Source: JAHQVI01 sp050330195 (GTDB taxonomy: Bacteria; Pseudomonadota; Alphaproteobacteria; Rhizobiales; Rhodomicrobiaceae). Taken from it: a DNA stretch of 64,000 bases. The stretch covers positions 5,534 through 69,533 of the forward strand of contig JBHJOB010000029.1 of NCBI GenBank assembly GCA_050330195.1, written 5' to 3'. The notes beneath the pieces were generated by a model that did not search any database, had not been told where the DNA came from, and saw only the letters and a list, made by a program, of their open reading frames with translations. This document shows, in pieces, positions 61,728 through 64,000 of the stretch. Made by a program: the position numbers and the translations under genes. Position 1 is the first letter of the stretch. Every line of letters starts with the position of its first letter.

Positions 61728-62030
61728 TGGGCAGGAAGAACATAATAGGAACGATTTCCCAATAAAGCAAGAAAAACTTGGAAAAAATTCCTATATTTCC
61801 AGAACATCCAAGTTTTAAGGGCGCAACGACTGTAATGCTTGCACGCAAGGCGCAATGCATCTTCAAAGAATTCAGTCGCTAAGAGGGATTTTTTGAAAGA
61901 AGGTCTGTAGTACAGTAACAAGCCGGTCAAACGCTGACTAGACATCGGCCAGCCGATCACCCAAGCTGAGAGTCCCTGCTTGCAGAGGCGTGAGTATTCT
62001 AACTGCTTGATATGCTGAGGAAAGTCGGCT
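61728..62030. other. Intergenic region
   Basis: Nothing supported. It is moderately AT-rich and lies between divergent genes; promoters are expected. Confidence 0.4.
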
Positions 62031-62675
62031 GTGCCGCACAGGAAAAGACCAAAGCCGAAATCGTGGATCATGCGCGGCTCCCGGTTAGGACATGATCAGC
62101 TTCTCGGCATACTTCGTTGCTATAGCCAAATGGATCAACCGAAAGAGGCGGCCCGCGAGGCAGGGGCGAGCGCCAATACCGTCTACAAGATCAACATGCT
62201 GATCAGGATGCGGCTCGCAGATATCGGGTATTACCGGTTCGACACGCCCATTATGGCGTGGATCAGGAGCCGGGAGCGCCTGCGCCTGGCGTTCACCAAT
62301 TCGCTGAATGGGTTTCTGACGCAGCGAAAATTCAGGCCCTACGGATCGGAAGAGCGGAGCGAAGAGAAAAGCTGGGAGCGCCATTACCACGCTCTGGAAA
62401 TCATCCATGTGTTTACATGGGCGATTACCGATCCCATGAATGAATTCAACACGCAGGCGCTTTTTGCCGATATCAAAAAGATTGTCAAAGCGACAGGCCC
62501 GCTCAACACGAGGCCTCCGGAAGATCAAATCGAGCAGGAAATGGCGCGAACTAAACGAATGCATTCGGCCCGCATTGAACGCCTCAATCTGGAATCGCTG
62601 GAAAGCAAAATTGAATATATGGCCCGGCACAGCGATCGTATTGAGATTGCGACAGGAACCTTATTGCTGAAGTGA
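62031..62675 (+). CDS. HTH-containing protein of unknown function
   Basis: A 214-residue basic protein. Residues about 25-60 (LGILRCYSQMDQPKEAAREA, then GASANTVYKINMLIRMRL) form a helix-turn-helix like the N-terminus of some transposases and small regulators. The rest is helical with no catalytic DDE pattern. It may be an element-encoded regulator. Confidence 0.5.
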   Translation: MPHRKRPKPKSWIMRGSRLGHDQLLGILRCYSQMDQPKEAAREAGASANTVYKINMLIRMRLADIGYYRFDTPIMAWIRSRERLRLAFTNSLNGFLTQRKFRPYGSEERSEEKSWERHYHALEIIHVFTWAITDPMNEFNTQALFADIKKIVKATGPLNTRPPEDQIEQEMARTKRMHSARIERLNLESLESKIEYMARHSDRIEIATGTLLLK

Positions 62676-62904
62676 GCGAAAATGCGGCCATTCACGTCTG
62701 CATGATTTACGCAAGGCGGGTAATGAACGCCGAAATCGCATCTCCTGCATAAGTCAGGATTGAGCAAGGTTTGGACGCTAAGGCAGTAATCCGGAGCCTG
62801 TGAGTTGTATCTGTTATCCTCAAATGGATTAAACATTGAATTAGTATGCGAGCACACATTCCTTTATAAAGAACATAATATTAAAATAGTTAGAAAGTTA
62901 GGAA

Positions 62905-63300
62905 ATGAATACTGAAAATGGACCGCGCTCTGAAGAATGGATTAGAGAACGGGAAGCGCGACGTGCTGAAATCCATAATAAAGCAGTTCAGGGGCTGTTT
63001 ATTCTAAATGGAGGTGGTTCTATTGCGCTATTGTCTTTTCTTTCCCAAATTTGGGACAAGGCAGAACAGCTTGTATATTGGGTAGCTGCCGGTATTTCAT
63101 GCATGGCATTCGGTTTATTGCTGTGCGGTACGTTCAATTTTCTGAGATACGAGAGCTCTAGAAAACACGACAAGTTTGATACCAGAGGAACCGGCGTCAA
63201 ATTAGGCTGCTTGATGCGTATTTTCTCTGGAGCGTCACTCGTTTTATTTGCTGTAGGCGCATGTATTGTCATGTGGGGCGTTTTTCATGTTCAGCGCTGA
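62905..63300 (+). CDS. Small membrane protein, about three TM
   Basis: A 131-residue protein. An amphipathic N-terminal helix (EEWIREREARRAEIHNKAV) precedes hydrophobic segments at about 30-48, 55-80 and 102-127. No family recognised. The layout (charged coiled N-terminus plus TM bundle) resembles small effectors or immunity proteins of mobile elements, but there is no partner gene to support that. Confidence 0.6.
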   Translation: MNTENGPRSEEWIREREARRAEIHNKAVQGLFILNGGGSIALLSFLSQIWDKAEQLVYWVAAGISCMAFGLLLCGTFNFLRYESSRKHDKFDTRGTGVKLGCLMRIFSGASLVLFAVGACIVMWGVFHVQR

Positions 63301-63813
63301 ACCGTCTGATTGAGCCAGAACCAGACTATCTGGCGATTTCCAGATGAGGCGCGAGGGGCCCTACTCAGAGTCGCGCTGATTTCCGCCGTGCAGCTGAAAC
63401 ACTCCCCTACGTCGAATGGGTCAGCGTTACCGCGCATCGGCACTCCAATGGCCGAACCATAGACACGAAAATGCGCTCACTCATGTAAACCAAGGCAGAG
63501 AACCCGCTGCGCGCAAGCTGTGTGTTGTAGTACAACACCATCTTGGCAAGGGGGCCCGCTGGCGCGCCCCCGTTGCATCCCCCCGGCCCGTGGCGCTCAT
63601 TTCGGCATTGAGCCAAATCGCGCCATCTAAACGTATCGCCGTTTAACCACTCGCGGGAGACTTCGCTCTCCCTGCACCCATCGATCAAGGGGCGTATCGC
63701 CGCCTCTTGAAACCCACTCGCAGGGCTTGGAGATATGCCTCTCCCACCTGCACCGAACCATGCACGAGCCGTTTAGTCGGTCGAACACAATTCAGGGGAG
63801 CTATCGAGCTGCC
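63301..63813. other. Gap with a possible transposase remnant
   Basis: No intact gene. A minus-strand stretch at about 63410-63550 reads KMVLYYNTQLARSGFSALVY, which vaguely resembles the C-terminal YN-x-RxHSALGY region of IS3/IS481 transposases. It is too short and degraded to call firmly. Confidence 0.3.
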
Positions 63814-64000
63814 TGTCAATCGGCACCGAACTTTGACCCTCGATCGGCGTGGAAAATTGACCCCTCTGGCGCACGGACTACCCGCTGTCTGGCTTGGAGC
63901 TGCGGAGCGTAGCGGAGCAGCGGAGAGCCAGACAGCGTTGGCCGATTTTCAAGTCCGGTTCTTGAAGCGCCAGCTATCGTTGCCGGTCTCGACGATGTCG
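63814..64000. mobile_element. End of an IS21-family element (runs off the window)
   Basis: The terminus starts TGTCAATCGG at 63814, followed by two related ~21-bp units (ATCGGCACCGAACTTTGACC at 63818 and ATCGGCGTGGAAAATTGACC about 24 bp later), the multiple terminal repeats typical of IS21. The istB tail follows. Confidence 0.8.
63949..64000 (-). CDS. istB: IstB-like ATP-binding transposition protein, C-terminal end
   Basis: Only the last 17 codons are in the window (DIVETGNDSWRFKNRT, stop), matching the conserved C-terminus of IS21 helper ATPases. The rest lies beyond the right edge. Confidence 0.8.
   Translation of the reverse strand, partial: DIVETGNDSWRFKNRT

Noticed and set aside
63407..63688. 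93-codon minus frame as a gene
   Set aside because: Only a weak resemblance of a short stretch to an IS transposase end; no start site or intact domain.

Overview
The left part of the window (about 1-28,000) looks like an alphaproteobacterial chromosome, most likely order Hyphomicrobiales (Rhizobiales). It is GC-rich and carries rpmH-rnpA-yidC, engB, an aroK-aroB pair, xerD-accA followed by an L,D-transpeptidase, serA, a MocR/PdxR regulator and a DLDH-type flavoprotein. I cannot fix the genus.

Chromosomal layout. 1-937: truncated dynamin-like GTPase. 1.3-4.9 kb: ClpP-fold membrane protease, gamma-glutamylcyclotransferase-like protein, CYTH protein, serA. 5.0-9.9 kb: envelope-polysaccharide genes, an AT-rich gap, a GntR/FCD regulator and a DMT exporter. 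9.9-15.8 kb: aroB/aroK, a 46-residue membrane protein, xerD, accA and an L,D-transpeptidase lipoprotein. 15.9-20.3 kb: a PNPOx-like flavoprotein divergent from a MocR regulator, then a RuBisCO-like protein and cupin pair (possible methylthio-sugar to isoprenoid shunt) behind engB. 20.5-28.0 kb: a small secreted protein, yidC, rnpA, rpmH, a TVP38 membrane protein with a flavin disulfide reductase, a histidine kinase and tRNA-Arg(ACG).

An integrated island of about 31.7 kb (28,038-59,762) sits at tRNA-Arg. It is bounded by a perfect 49-bp direct repeat of the tRNA 3' end and begins with a tyrosine integrase. Its first half is a defence and stability block: an ABC three-component system with a PD-(D/E)XK nuclease subunit; an Ec67-like retron (RT-Toprim plus an ncRNA bounded by 13-bp inverted repeats); two type II toxin-antitoxin pairs; a membrane-anchored ParA-like ATPase with a partner; and a CBASS-like CD-NTase with a SLATT membrane effector. 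Two broken genes (a frameshifted Xer-type recombinase and a transketolase tail) show recent rearrangement.

The second half has a transfer or DNA-processing operon on the minus strand (two VirD4/HerA-type ATPases, a membrane protein, a coiled-coil protein and a replication-relaxation protein). This is followed immediately, behind its own promoter-like sequence, by a compact module: a 53-residue peptide not previously delimited, a strong hairpin, a radical SAM protein with SPASM-like cysteines and an extra tyrosyl-tRNA synthetase. I regard this peptide / radical SAM / TyrRS module as the strongest candidate for an undescribed system. The rest of the island holds a regulator-hydrolase pair, a Cys-rich secreted peptide, a CHC2-Toprim primase and a region dense in inverted repeats next to attR.

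Beyond attR (59,763-64,000) a second element begins. It has a large serine recombinase whose last codons are read from the attR tRNA fragment, several unknown ORFs, and the end of an IS21-family element running off the right edge.
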